DNA of 64,000 nucleotides from Cercophora sp. LCS_1 (lineage: Eukaryota > Ascomycota > Sordariomycetes > Sordariales > Lasiosphaeriaceae): positions 62,001 to 126,000 of the forward strand of contig JAPZLL010000029.1 in NCBI GenBank assembly GCA_036250225.1, given 5' to 3'. The notes beneath the pieces are model-generated. The model was given only the letters and a program-made list of their open reading frames with translations. It was not told where the DNA came from and ran no database searches. Below, piece by piece: positions 22,517 through 33,693 of this stretch. Numbering within the stretch: position 1 is the stretch's first letter; every line of letters starts with the position of its first letter. The position numbers and the translations under genes are program-made.

Positions 22517-23382
22517 ATGTATACCACTGTCGCTCTCGTTCTCGCAGCCGTTGCACCACTTTGCAATGGCGCGAGCGTGGACCCTCACCAGTGGAAGGCT
22601 CCGTCTCCCCGGGACCGTAAGTACCTCAGCCTTGACGTTGCACGGCATTTACTAACTTTGTAGTTCGCGGCCCGTGTCCCATGCTAAACTCGCTTGCCAA
22701 CCACGGCTTCCTGCCCCGAAACGGGCGGGACGTGTCGATCGATGGCTTGGTCAACGGTATCGATGAGGCCTTGAACCTCAGCCCGAACTCCAGCCGGCCA
22801 GTCGCTGAACTCGCCGCCACGACATCGACGACCGGCAACCCGAACACCTTTCACCTGAGTGACCTCAACAAGCATGGAGGTATTTTCGCCCTGCCCTTTT
22901 CCACATCAGTCAACTAACTCTATGCAGTGATCGAGCACGACGGCAGCCTCAGTCGCAACGACATCTTCTTTGGCGACAACCACAGTTTCAACCCCAAGAT
23001 CTTCAAGACTGTCTCCTCCTTCTTCACCAAGGACGTGATTTCCATCACGACGGCTGCCAAGGCCCGCAAGGCCCGCCTTGCCGTTGCACGCGCGGCAAAT
23101 CCCGCCTTTAACTTTACGGCGCGGGAGGACCAGTTCAGCCAATTTGAGACGGCGCTTTATCTTGCCGTGTTTGGGAAGGGAACCCAGGGGAATGCCAAGA
23201 CGAAATGGGTCGAGGTCATGTTCCGTAAGTGTGTCTCTATTGTTGAGGGATTCTACTGACGCAATCACTCTCGTCCAGGAGAGGAGCGTCTCCCGTACAA
23301 GGAGGGATTCAAGAGACCCACCGATGTCATCACCAACGATGATATTGTCGAGTTGGCGGAAAAGGTTGCGGCTGCTGCTTAA
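22517..23382 (+). CDS. unspecific peroxygenase / chloroperoxidase-like heme-thiolate enzyme (short type)
   Basis: Four exons (22517-22616, 22664-22879, 22928-23224, 23279-23382) total 717 bp, 238 residues. The signal peptide is YTTVALVLAAVAPLCNGA. The heme-thiolate motif is GPCPMLNSLANHG, with the Cys of PCP as proximal iron ligand. A second family motif, VIEHDGSLSR, holds the Glu/His-Asp residues near the distal site and the Mg2+/propionate contact. The length and the short C-terminus put it among short (family I) unspecific peroxygenases. It should use H2O2 to oxygenate organic substrates outside the cell, or halogenate as chloroperoxidase does. The last residues (ELAEKVAAAA) are helical. 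Family assignment is firm; the preferred reaction is not known. Confidence 0.92.
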
Positions 23383-24058
23383 GCAGTTGCGTGGCCAGGA
23401 CGTTATGGTGAAGTCTCGGCGGATGTGTGCTGTAGGTTCGGAGCCGAGATGTGCAAATGCAACTATTCAGACCATTTTCACCGCTCCAGCCCAGCTAGAA
23501 TCCTTCCAATGTGATGTCAAACGGATGCGCATAGCCCGTTTTTGAGATCCCGCGCATCCTCATTTGTCCCATGTGTGCGGACAATCATTGGATTGTGCAT
23601 AAAACCTTTACTTTTTTTTTTTGGTCTTTGATCGTTCAGCGAGCAGACCCAGCTTCACACCAGTCAACACCGTCCTCGGCGCTGTTCCGAAGTTGAGGTT
23701 GTCCAACCATCCGGCTCGGGATACCGAGCCAATCACCAGGTAAAGCTCGCGCGCCGCCGCGATCGGCAGCCTGTGCCCCGTTTCGGGCGATGATGGAGAT
23801 CGGTCTCGGCACGGCGCCACTGGTCCAGTGCCAGGCGGTCTAAATGCAAATGTCTCGGTTCAACCATGTCTTGTGGTGTTTGTCTCACCCACGATAGCTG
23901 TCGGGTTCAACGTGTCACAGCCCAAAAACAAGATCTGTCCGACATGACGCCGGTAGGTGCCGTCGACTCGGAAGTCAAAAGGAAGAGTGATGCCCATCCT
24001 CGCGATCTCACAATGGTGACGATTAATGCCCTAGTTTTACTCAAAAAGCTGTCCTGCT
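23383..24058. other. intergenic region, no supported gene
   Basis: Holds the peroxygenase 3' flank with a T11 tract near 23611 and the 5' flank of the next transporter. A short minus-strand frame at 23608-23820 shows no family features. Confidence 0.5.
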
Positions 24059-25606
24059 ATGGACGAACGCAAGGGGACGACCTATGGCCATGGCCACGGC
24101 CGAGACCTGGAGAGGTCTTCCGATTCCTTCCAGGCGGCATCTGGCATCATTCCTTCCAAGGCGTCGTCCGATGCCGAGCGACGTCTCCGAACCAAGATCG
24201 ATCTTCATCTTGTGCCCATCGTCGCGATTCTCTATCTCTTTTGCTTCATCGATCGCGCCAACCTCGGTAGATCACCCGTATCATCCCATCTCATTGCCAC
24301 GCGCTGACCCACCGTCTCAGGAAATGCCAAAATTGCCGGTCTCGACCGCGACATCGGCATGGTCGGGTACGACTACAACATCACACTCTCTGTCTTTTAT
24401 GTCGGCTACATTCTCTTCGAGATCCCCGCCGTTCTCCTCTGCAAATACATGGGTCCGGGGTGGTTCATCCCACTGACATCCATCATGTTCGGCATCTGCT
24501 CCATCAGCACTGCCTTCGTCAAAACAGTCCCCCAGGCCTGCGCCGTGCGCTTCCTCCTCGGCATCTTCGAAGCCGGCATGATGCCCAGCATCGCATACTA
24601 CCTCTCCCGGTGGTACAGACGCGCCGAGCTCACCTTTCGCATCTCCCTCTACATTGTCATGGCACCCCTAGCAGGCGCATTTGGTGGACTCCTCGCAAGC
24701 GCAATCCTCAGCCTCCCACGTATCAGCTCCCTAACCTCGTGGCGGGTGATCTTCGCCATCGAAGGCCTCTTGACCGTCTTTTTCGCATTCCTAGCGCTGA
24801 TCCTCCTAACCGACCGCCCCGAGACAGCACGCTGGCTCTCCCAGGAGGAAAAAAACCTCGCCGTCTCCCGCGTGAAAGCCGAGCGCAACACCCACGGCGC
24901 CCTCCTCGACAAGCTCGGCAAGCGCAAATTCCTCCAAGGCGCCACCAACCCCGTCACACTATCCATCGGCTTCTCCTTCATGCTCGACGCCATCGTCGTG
25001 CAAACCTTTGCCTTCTTCCTCCCCACCATCGTCAAGACCATCTTCCCGGAGAAAACCACCATCCAGCAACAACTCTTCACGGCACCGCCGTACCTAGTGG
25101 GCGCATGCATAATGCTAGCCATGGCATTCACAAGCTGGCGCATCGACCGACGACAAATCTTCTTCATCCTGTCCACCCCGCTCGTCATGGCCGGGTATTC
25201 CATGTATCTAGCCTCAGCAGACCAAAAGATCCGCTACGCGGCCGCGTTCCTGTCGTCATGCGCCTTTACGCTCGGGACGCTGACCAATGCGCAGGTGTCG
25301 GCGAATGTGGTCTCCGACACGGCGAGGAGCGCGGCGATCGGGATCAACAGCATGTTTGCGCATATCGGCGGGTTGATTGGGAGTTGGTCGTTCTTGCCGT
25401 ATGATGCGCCGCTGTATCCGATTGGGAATGGGTTGAACCTGGCGAGTTCGGGGGCGATTTTTGCGATTAGCGCTGTGACGCTCGTGTGGATGCGGTGGGA
25501 CAACCGGAGGAGGGACAGGGTGCAGGCGGAAGGAGGTGGCGTTCTGGATGATGGGGATTTGGAGGAGTTGGATTGGAGGCATCCGAGTTTTCGGTGGAAG
25601 CCGTGA
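24059..25606 (+). CDS. MFS transporter of the anion:cation symporter (Dal5/TNA1-like) family
   Basis: Two exons (24059-24266, 24321-25606), 497 residues, in-phase 54-bp intron. Twelve-helix organisation is visible, beginning with LHLVPIVAILYLFCFIDRAN, where the IDR-N signature marks the allantoate/nicotinate permease group. It continues NITLSVFYVGYILFEIPAVL, then RFLLGIFEAGMMPS (motif of helix 4) and YYLSRWYRRAE. The C-terminal half has AQVSANVVSDTARSAAIGIN, a conserved segment of this group. It is expected to import a small organic anion such as a nicotinate, allantoate, pantothenate or related compound across the plasma membrane. The cytoplasmic C-terminus ends in an acidic DDGDLEELDW element typical of these carriers. 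The substrate cannot be assigned. Confidence 0.9.
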
Positions 25607-26308
25607 TTGCCTGGGTTGGGGCGTTCTTTCCTTTTGGGCTGGTGGTGGTGGGAAGAAGGTGGGCTCGATTTGTTCCCGTCTGTCGTCATTTGAGGTTGAG
25701 GGTCGTGCTTTCCTGAGTAATTCAGAGAGGTCTTCGTATCGCCTTTGAGGGCCATGCTTTTGGTCTGAAAAAATACTGCACACCAAGTTTGGCCAATGCC
25801 ACTGCATGATCTCAACAGGTTGGATGACATTAGAGACGCCAAGGCACCATGATTCGAAGCCGTGGTTTGTTTTTTGGGGGTTGTGGAATATGCCTCAACG
25901 ACTTGGGAGTTCGGGTCCGCACCATTCAAGCTTCTTGCACGTCGTCCGGACCTTCCCAGGTCGCGACTCCGGATTTCACGGGGTACAGGTCAAGCTTTCC
26001 AGCTTGGTCGTGAGACTGCTTGTGGGGGGCCACGACAGGCTATGACATGTCCACCTCACGACTTCCTTTGCCACGAGCTTTCTCCTTTCCCAGAACCAGG
26101 TATCTTGAATTGGGCAAGAGCGAATGATCCGTGGTTGTCTCCAAGATTTGCGGCCACCTTCGCCTGACTGCTGGACCCTTTCCCCAAGCATCAAGTTTAA
26201 CCGTGTCGCGTCGCTAGATCAAGCCTCGCTGTTCAGCTTCTCCCTTCATGTCGTATTGGAACATTGCATTGGATTCCTCTCTGCCACTTCCATATAACCA
26301 CCGCGATC
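25607..26308. other. intergenic region, no supported gene
   Basis: Only short frames without protein character. It includes the 3' flank of the transporter and 5' flank of the phosphotransferase-like pseudogene. Confidence 0.5.
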
Positions 26309-27660
26309 ATGTCTACAGTAGATCCGAATGTCCCGTTTACCATTCAGGAGGCCGAATTAAAACTCGCGGCGCTGGATGACAGGGCCATCACGCTTGGGGT
26401 TGTTTCTAACAAGGTAGCACTTGACCGCAACGAAGAGACAAGCTTCATCTTCAAGGTCGATTGCACCAAGACGAACCCTCACACCAACATCGTCAAAATG
26501 CGAAAGCGTGTGCCGGCGGTTGGCGATTTGACACACGAGATAGAACACCGCGAGGTTCGCCATGCTGGTTTCGCAGGTCACCCCTGCATCGCCCATTGCT
26601 AGACACGTCGCTAACCCTTCTCAGATGGCTGAGTACCAGCTCCTGAAAGCTTTTCGATACTTCCACCCACGGGGGGAGGGTTCGGCAGATTACACCGTTT
26701 AGGGAACACAAATCAGCATCCGCCCTCCAAGATTGATTTGCAAGCCCTACAGCTATTTGGTCATGGTTGAGCATCTCCCCGATTGCATTACGATGGAGGA
26801 ATATATCCGGCGGCCGTCAGCTGACATGAGGTACATACGGACGATCTTCGAGGGCCTGGGGAAGTGGCTTCGCGCGTTCCAAGACTACACCAGAGTCCTT
26901 CTAACAAATCCGCATTGGAATCAAAACTTGGAGGGCCTGCCTACCGTGCGTCTCACGCAGGAAAATTACGGCGACCCGATCCTCGAGACAATCGAAAACT
27001 CGCCCTACTTGTGGAATTGGGTCGCTGCTCACTCAAACACAGAGCCCGCCGTAGCACTAGAACGTGCCTTTGCCAACTTCCGGAAGTGCATTAAGTTGGA
27101 CTTGGAGGTACCTCTGGATCGGACTGTCGTCCACGGAAGCTTTGGATTGGACAAGTAAGAGTTGACTTCCCAATGCCGGCTGGTGCATTGTTCCAGAACT
27201 AACCGCCTCCAGCATACTGATCCAAGACCCATCCTTGCACGGAACGGGTGAAACGCCTACAACGGTTCTCGTGGTAGATTGGAAGACGGGTGCAATTGGT
27301 AACGGGGACGAGGATGTCGCTCACATGGTGCAGGACCTTGTCAAGTTCTGGATGGTCAACAGCACTGTGCTCAGCCTAACGGCAATGGAATTTATACACG
27401 CCTTTTTGAGGGGGTATGCGCCATTGGTTGGCTTTAATCCTCCCTTGCGCGTCACATCTCGCATTGGAGGCCGTCTGATCAAACTTGGTCAGCATTTGCA
27501 ATCGCTTCAACCTCAGTCCAAGATGTGTCCTGCCGGCCTCTGGGAATATGGGGACATCGTTGCGCAGGGCGGCGACTTGATGATTGCGGGTCATTTGAAC
27601 GACACAGAATGGCTCAGGAGGCAGCAGGCATGGGGTGGGTTTACATCTCGTTTGCCTTGA
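26309..27660 (+). pseudogene. aminoglycoside phosphotransferase (APH)-like protein with internal stop and altered catalytic loop
   Basis: Exons 26309-26554, 26625-27154 and 27213-27660 sum to 1224 bp, all in phase, for a 407-residue APH/choline-kinase-like protein. An in-frame TAG at 26700-26702 interrupts exon 2 between FRYFHPRGEG and the continuation GTQISIRPPRL. No intron of normal size removes it. Family features after the stop include YLVMVEHLPDC at the kinase hinge. The Brenner loop reads VVHGSFGLDNILI, where HGD is expected, so the catalytic Asp is Ser. The second metal-binding motif is VLVVDWKTG. The first donor (gttcgc) is weak. The gene may be a pseudogene, or a pseudokinase with a recent nonsense change (CAG to TAG is one C-to-T step). 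Any remaining function is unknown. Confidence 0.72.
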
Positions 27661-28302
27661 GCAGGCGTTGAAAACATAGCAAAAGGCAGAGCGATAGTAT
27701 CCTTAGCCCCAAAAATGTTATGTTATGGCCTTCGGTAAGTTGGCTAATGCCTTGGAATATCATGCTAGCTTCTCTATCAGTGATCAACAGCCCTCCTGGC
27801 CTTCACCACGTGCCTTCTTTTGGAGCTCTACTTTGCGCACACCCCCTTTTCGTTTCCGGCACGTAGCTCCCTTAGGTAACCCTGGCCCTTCCTCGCCGGC
27901 ACCTCGGTCTCTATTCTAAAAAGGCATCAGGGTGCACGTCGGCATATTAGAATTTCGTGTACATGTTTAATCCGTGAAAGAACAAGTTAACGATTTTATT
28001 GCTGCACAGACAGTATAGCAGCAACGGTATTTCAAAGATACTCTGGGTCTTGGCGGGCTGGAGTTACGCATGAGAGCTTATGCTGGGTGCGAGACAAACG
28101 AAAAGGGGGTGCGCGGAAAACAGGGGTCTTCTTTTGTCGGGGCCCTGGAAGCATTAGAACATCCATCACAGAGCAGCTGGCATACCCATCTTTGGACGGC
28201 ATGTTCCGGGTCTATATACACGAGCTACGCTCCCGGGAAAAGAACGCAGCCTAGGATTTCTAAGATATACACGGAGAAGGTAGATCAGCTCGACCCTATC
28301 CC
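27661..28302. other. intergenic region between convergent genes
   Basis: Contains the 3' flanks of the phosphotransferase-like pseudogene and the mannanase. No supported ORF, repeat or RNA gene. Confidence 0.5.
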
Positions 28303-29825
28303 TCAATTCAAGTTTTGCCACCCCTGAATCTCGTCCAACGTCAGGACATAGTCGTGGTTGTAGATCTGCAACATGTATGTCAGCGATATCCCAAGACACA
28401 AAATGAGGAATTGGACCAACCGTGTTAAGCGTCGCCAACGAGTTCCACTCCTGGTTGTTGATGAAGCTGTCGCCCCAGACCGCAAACCACAGCCAATGCG
28501 TCTGGTACGCCTGGAGGAGATCGGGCAAGGGTGCGGCGCCAACCTCGGTAGCGGCGATCAACTTCTTGTCCTGGCCGAGCTCAATGAGCTGGTTGTATTG
28601 TGTCGACATGGGCTGCTGTTTGTCAGTCATCTGTTTTCACAAAGTAGACTCTGGAGGAAAAAAAAAGACTCACCCCGTTGCCCTGAGCATAGACGTCAGC
28701 GCTGACGATATCAACCGTGTCGTCACCGGGATACCACTCGGGCAAGATGGAGTTCCACACCCAGATCAGGTTGTTGATCCCGTGGTGCTCGACCAATCGC
28801 TTGTAAAGAACACCCCACAGCTTCTTGGCCGTCTCGGGGCCCTTGGCTCCCCACCAGAACCAGGCGCCTTCGGCCTCGTGGAGCGGGCGCCACAGGACGG
28901 GAACGCCAGCTGCCTGGAGACGCTTGAGCTGCACAGCGATGGCGTCGATATCCCGAATGAGCAGTGTGTAGTTGGCATTGGTAGTATCCGCCAACGCGGC
29001 CTGCGCATCAAAATCCGTGGCGCGCGTGTAGAAGCCGCTCCACCACTTGTTCTCCTCGGTGTCGTACAGGCCGGTGGGCGCGTTCCAGTGCCAAAGCACA
29101 GAGACGATACCGCCCCGGTTGTGGTGGGTGATCGCCTCCTCGACTGCAGTCCCAACAGTCCCGCGCTCAACGCGCGAAGGCGAGTAATCGATCAAATCGA
29201 CAGAGACAAGCGCAGGCGTCTTGCCGGTTTGCTGCGCGATCCAATTGGCCCAGGACAGTTCCTGCTGACCGGAGAGGATCTTCTTGCCGTAGATGGAGCG
29301 GAGATAGCTGTACAGCGTCTTGGCATTGGCATCGGCGTTGGGGTTGACAAGGTCGGCGTTGATGTTGTGCGCGGGACGGGGAGCAGACGCGGCAACGGTG
29401 ATGGAGTCGATGAGATACCAGCCCCAGTTGTTGACGATCTCAAGCGTGTTGTCGCCTTCGTTCAGGAGGACCTGACCAGCCGAGATGTCGGCCCACGTCG
29501 TCGACGAGGGGAAGTAGACCTCGCTTGCTGCGCCGCCGTTGAGGATGACGGTTGTGCGCTTCTCGCCGTAGATGGCGGCCACGCGGATGGTCAGGTCGTA
29601 GAGACGGGTCGACGCGCTGGGGATGGTGAAGGTGATCTTGTCGGAGCCCTCGTCGAAGCCGGTCACGTAGCCGGTGCCGGTGAAGCCGGCCTGGGCCGTG
29701 GCGACGGTGGTGCCTGAAAGAACAGCATCTTCGGCTTCGTAGGTCTTGGGACGAGGGGTGCACACTGCTGCCGTGGCCGAGGAGGCCAGGGTCAGCGCTG
29801 CGAGCAGACCGGTAAGGAGAACCAT
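28303..29825 (-). CDS. secreted endo-beta-1,4-mannanase, CBM35-GH26
   Basis: Three exons (29825-28674, 28615-28421, 28365-28303) sum to 1410 bp, 469 residues. The signal peptide is VLLTGLLAALTLASSATA. Residues about 28-148 form a CBM35 module (TYEAEDAVLSG through WGWYLIDSITV), followed by a short linker and the GH26 domain (about 158-469). The likely general acid/base is the Glu in WRPLHEAEGAWFWWG. The nucleophile is the Glu in AATEVGAAP, which lies across the second exon junction region. GH26 enzymes cleave internal mannosidic bonds in mannan and galactomannan; the N-terminal CBM35 is common in fungal members. The acceptor of intron 1 may be three bases further on (CAG|CAG), changing one residue. 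Confidence 0.93.
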
Positions 29826-32362
29826 TGTGGCGATGGCGATGGCTGGTTGACCGCGAGAGAAGGTGTGCTGTCGGCAATCATTGTGTTTAAATGAAGCGGA
29901 TGCACATGTCGCAATACCGTCATTCCGGGGAAACGGGTTGCAGCTGCGAGTCTGGGCGGGAACGCTGCACTTGTAATCCCGGAGGGAGAGGCTCCGTTTG
30001 GCGGGCTGGGCATGGCATGGCTGGGCCGTCAGGGGGATTCGTGGATAATCCATCCGTTAGACGACGCACTAACTACCCGAGGGCGGAAGCAACTTGTTTT
30101 TGGGCCATTCCGAGCCCCGTTCGCGTTAGATTCGCCGTTATGGTGTCGATCCGGGGCGGGATTCTATCATCACAACCACGGTTCCGGGATTGCATCCCGG
30201 GTCTAGGTTCACCAGCAGGCGTGAGAGGTTCATCGCGTCATGGGGCTGCGTATTTTTGGCATCGAGACTGCTCCGTCTTCCCGGAGTCCTACAAACATCT
30301 ATTATCAACATTACTGTACAGCCTGGTAATCTGCGACGAATCTGGGCACCAGAAGTTTCCCTTTTTGTTTGTCGTCTTGAGCTGGTGTGAGCTGTGGCTG
30401 GTTTGTCCTGAGCTATTCCTAATTCCTCCCTGAGCAAGCGCAGATTCGGGTGAACTGGAAAGCATAGTCCAAATTTAGGACCGTCTACCGTATTAACTTG
30501 GGGTGACAGCTGTGGGCCAATCCGCGTTGCTTTTTGCGCTTTTGTACATCGCCACGCGCAAGCACGTGACAGGCACGTGCCGCGCCTGAATATGAGCGTC
30601 CTGCCGGCGCCTCAGACTTAGATTGAACAACCAACCAGGCGATTCATCACCCCATTCCCACGAGGAAATTTGTGTGAACAGTACGTTGGTATTTCCTACG
30701 TCGTATTCCTACGTTTTCGGAGGCTATTGTGCGTGCCTCCTTTCGATCTAAGAAAGCCCTGCCTCTAGGTGGGCCTTCTAGGCCGACCACTACATTGTGT
30801 GTGTATGTGTATAGTGTTTAACCAGTTCAGTAGTACTACTAATAGTGCATTTTTACGTTATAGAGCTGTGATTTACCTAAATCAATCTTGGTAAATCGTG
30901 ATTGTTATAATTTTGGTAAAATTAGTAAGTGTAAAAATGTAAGACAGAACGCATTCGCGAGGTCTTGATTACTCTCGAGGAACATATGGATTCTGCAGAG
31001 ACTTGCGGGCCACCGCCTAGTACCACTGCATCCAATTATGCTAGAGTTTCAGAGTTGAACCAGGAAGACATGTGCACAGGGGCGACGGGGCCAAGGGGAA
31101 ACAGTCCGGGTTAAGTGCGGGATGAACATCTTCGTCGGGGAATGGCTATCCCGCTCCAATAACTACCTGCCGCCGCTACTGCTGCTGCTGCAGTGGCTCT
31201 GCAAATAGATCTCAAACTACAGTGTCCAAGTGGTGATGCGAAGGGTGCTCGGATAGATCTATTCTTACTTATTCTAAGGACTCTAACTGAGACTGGATGG
31301 TTTTAGTAGTCTCATCAATAAGGTTATGCCGAGGCAGTCGCTATCGTTGATCGGCCCGCTGTCAGATCCGGGCGGACCCGTGGATCCTAGGAACAGCCGG
31401 GATATGCGGGGGACTTAAAAGCTTATCTCCTTTTTTCGGCATATGCATCTTGGCATACTCTCGTTTCAATTCATCATGAGTGCCAGAGACGTCGTTCGAT
31501 GTGGTGTAATCTATCCTCTAGGAAGAAACATACTGGTCTGAGATGGCAGAACCGATCTCGCCGAAGAGTTTCGGGCACTCGGTTTTTTTTGCCGTATGAT
31601 CAGAAATGAGAGGCACTGCAATTCAGATCCGGGAGGCTATCCTCCGTCCCCGTGCCCTGCCATGAGCCCAGCTTGTCTTGTGGGTAAGGAATTAGGGCCT
31701 ATGGGATGGCGGCCCTGCTATTTACGAGGCAGCGGCGGTTCCCGGGAGGACCTCCTCGTCCTATTTAGGCGCACTAATGAGAGCGTAGCTGGACACAGAC
31801 ATCCGCCGTCAAAGTCCCACGAACAATTTACAAAGAGTAGCCCCAAGTCATCGTCGCGGCAGGGGCTCACCGATGGTGATAATGTTTTTGAAGTCGCGTC
31901 TATACTTATTGCTTCCATTTTAAGATACAGCGCCCTTCTCGCAGCTCTATTTCTTGACGTCACGCAGCCGATGCTGGTAAGGTCGCCCGCCTGGGGATTG
32001 AGCATCCTACAACCGAATTTGCGCAAGCCCACTAACTCAGCCGCTTCATCGATTGCTGTGCGTCCTCTTCTCCACCCCCGCTACCTGGACGCTACCAATA
32101 CCGGATCCCGTCTTAGCTATCTCTCGGCGTCAGAAAGCCGGGATCCGCTGCCGAAACGATTGGCAATATAGCCTTCTCTTGGTTTTGCCGTCATTATCAA
32201 ATTGCAATATATCCCTGCGGTGAACTAACGTTCGGAGAAAACTGGCGACTGGCATATCCAGATCTCCTTTAAATCCAAGACCTCGTCCAGGGTACTTCAC
32301 CGAGGACTATGCTTACAGTTGTCAGGATTGTGAACTGTGTATCCATTTCGCAAAAGCAAAAA
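29826..32362. other. 2.5-kb intergenic region with one dispersed repeat copy and an AT-richer tract
   Basis: Holds copy A of the dispersed repeat (30327-30436). Two CACGTG palindromes lie near 30563-30580. An AT-richer stretch follows at about 30780-30960. An uncharacterised remainder runs to the GH7 gene. A 191-codon frame at 31596-32171 has no recognised features. The AT-rich part could be a mutated mobile-element relic, which I cannot identify. Confidence 0.45.
30327..30436 (+). repeat. dispersed 118-bp repeat family, copy A
   Basis: Begins TACAGCCTGGTAATCTGCGA and ends near CTCCCTGAGC. It aligns over its length with copies at 36394 and 47642. Its translation contains QPGNLRRIWAPEVSLFVC, which parallels the other copies. 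Confidence 0.8.
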
Positions 32363-33693
32363 ATGGCGTTTCTAGGAGCTGCAATTCTCTGTCTTCTTCT
32401 GCCGTTCGCCACGGCCCAGAAAATCGGCACGTCGGTCCCGGAGCGCCACCCGCCGCTCACCACATACAACTGCACCAACGCTGGGGGTTGCAAAGCCGTC
32501 AACACGTCCGTCGTTCAAGATGCGTTCGCGCGTCCACTGCATTCTATATCTTCCCCCGAGATCTCATGCAATGTGGGCTCTACACCGTGCGAGACTGCAG
32601 AAGCGTGCGCCCAGAACTGCGCTCTGGAAGGTCTTGACTAGTAAGCGGCCAACCTGCTCGTTACTCAGCTTCATCTGGATGAGCGCATCACTTGCTGACA
32701 TGATTCAGCTCGATTCGCGGGATACAGACGTCTGGAGACGCCCTTAAACTCAACCAATGGCGACAGGACGCCGACGGAAAGACCGTGACCGTTTCACCCC
32801 GCGTCTATCTTGTCGCCGCCGACGGCAAGAACTACGAGAACGTCACGCTCTTGGGTAACGAGCTCACGTTCGATGTCGAACTGTCCAAGCTGCCGTGCGG
32901 AATGAACGGTGCGCTGTATCTCTCGGACATGGAGCTGGACGGCGGCCGCAAGGCATCGGGCGGCCTCAACACGGCTGGCGCCGAATACGGCACCGGCTAC
33001 TGCGATGCGCAGTGCCCCGTCCTTGGCTTCATCAACGGCGCGGCAAACACGGGCAAGCTCGGCGCCTGCTGCAACGAGATGGACATTTGGGAGGCCAACT
33101 CGCGCTCAACCGTGTACACGCCGCACCCGTGCCGCGCCGAGCGCATCCGGACGTGCGCTACCGAACTAGACTGTGGCCAGCCATCCGGCTACTGCGACAA
33201 GTGGGGTTGCAGCTACAACCCCTACGCCCACGGCCACCGCGATTTCTACGGCCGAGGCCCCGAAAACAAGGTCAACACGCTCCTGCCCTTCACCGTCATC
33301 ACCCAGTTCCACACCTCGCCGACCACGGGTGCCCTGGCCAACATCACGCGCCTCTACCTCCAGAACGGGACCGTCGTCCGCAACACCGTCACCACGGCCG
33401 CCGGCAGCACCACCGACAACATCAACGATGCCTACTGCAACGCCACGGCCACGTGGACCCAGCAGCGCGGCGGCATAGAGGTCATGGGCCAGGCCCTGGC
33501 CCGCGGCATGGTGCTCATTTTCAGCCTCTGGGCCGACGATGGTGGCTACATGACTTGGATGGACAGTGGCAGTTCAGGGCCGTGCAACTCCACCGAAGGC
33601 GACCCTCGCCAAATCGTCCAGCACACGCCGGATGCGAGCGTGACCTTTTCCAACATCCGCTGGGGAGACATTGGCAGCACTTTCAAGAAATAG
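32363..33693 (+). CDS. GH7 endoglucanase (Cel7B-like), secreted
   Basis: Two exons (32363-32640, 32709-33693), 1263 bp, 420 residues. Signal peptide AFLGAAILCLLLPFATAQ. The GH7 catalytic signature CCNEMDIWEAN is intact: the first Glu is the nucleophile and the second the acid/base, with the assisting Asp between. The many Cys residues and the closing FSNIRWGDIGS block match fungal GH7 endoglucanases rather than cellobiohydrolases. There is no linker or CBM1, so it is a single-domain enzyme. One oddity is the N-terminal substrate-groove segment. It reads VVQDAFARPLHS where most GH7 members have two Trp residues around an Arg (D-x-N-W-R-W-x-H). The frame also allows a start at 32309, but the ATG at 32363 gives a proper signal peptide. 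Confidence 0.92.

Noticed and set aside
28422..29717. 431-codon frame antisense to the mannanase
   Set aside because: Covers the GH26 exons on the opposite strand and its translation has no family features.
31596..32171. 191-codon frame before the GH7 gene
   Set aside because: No recognisable domain or coding character. It could be chance or a relic, so it was not called.
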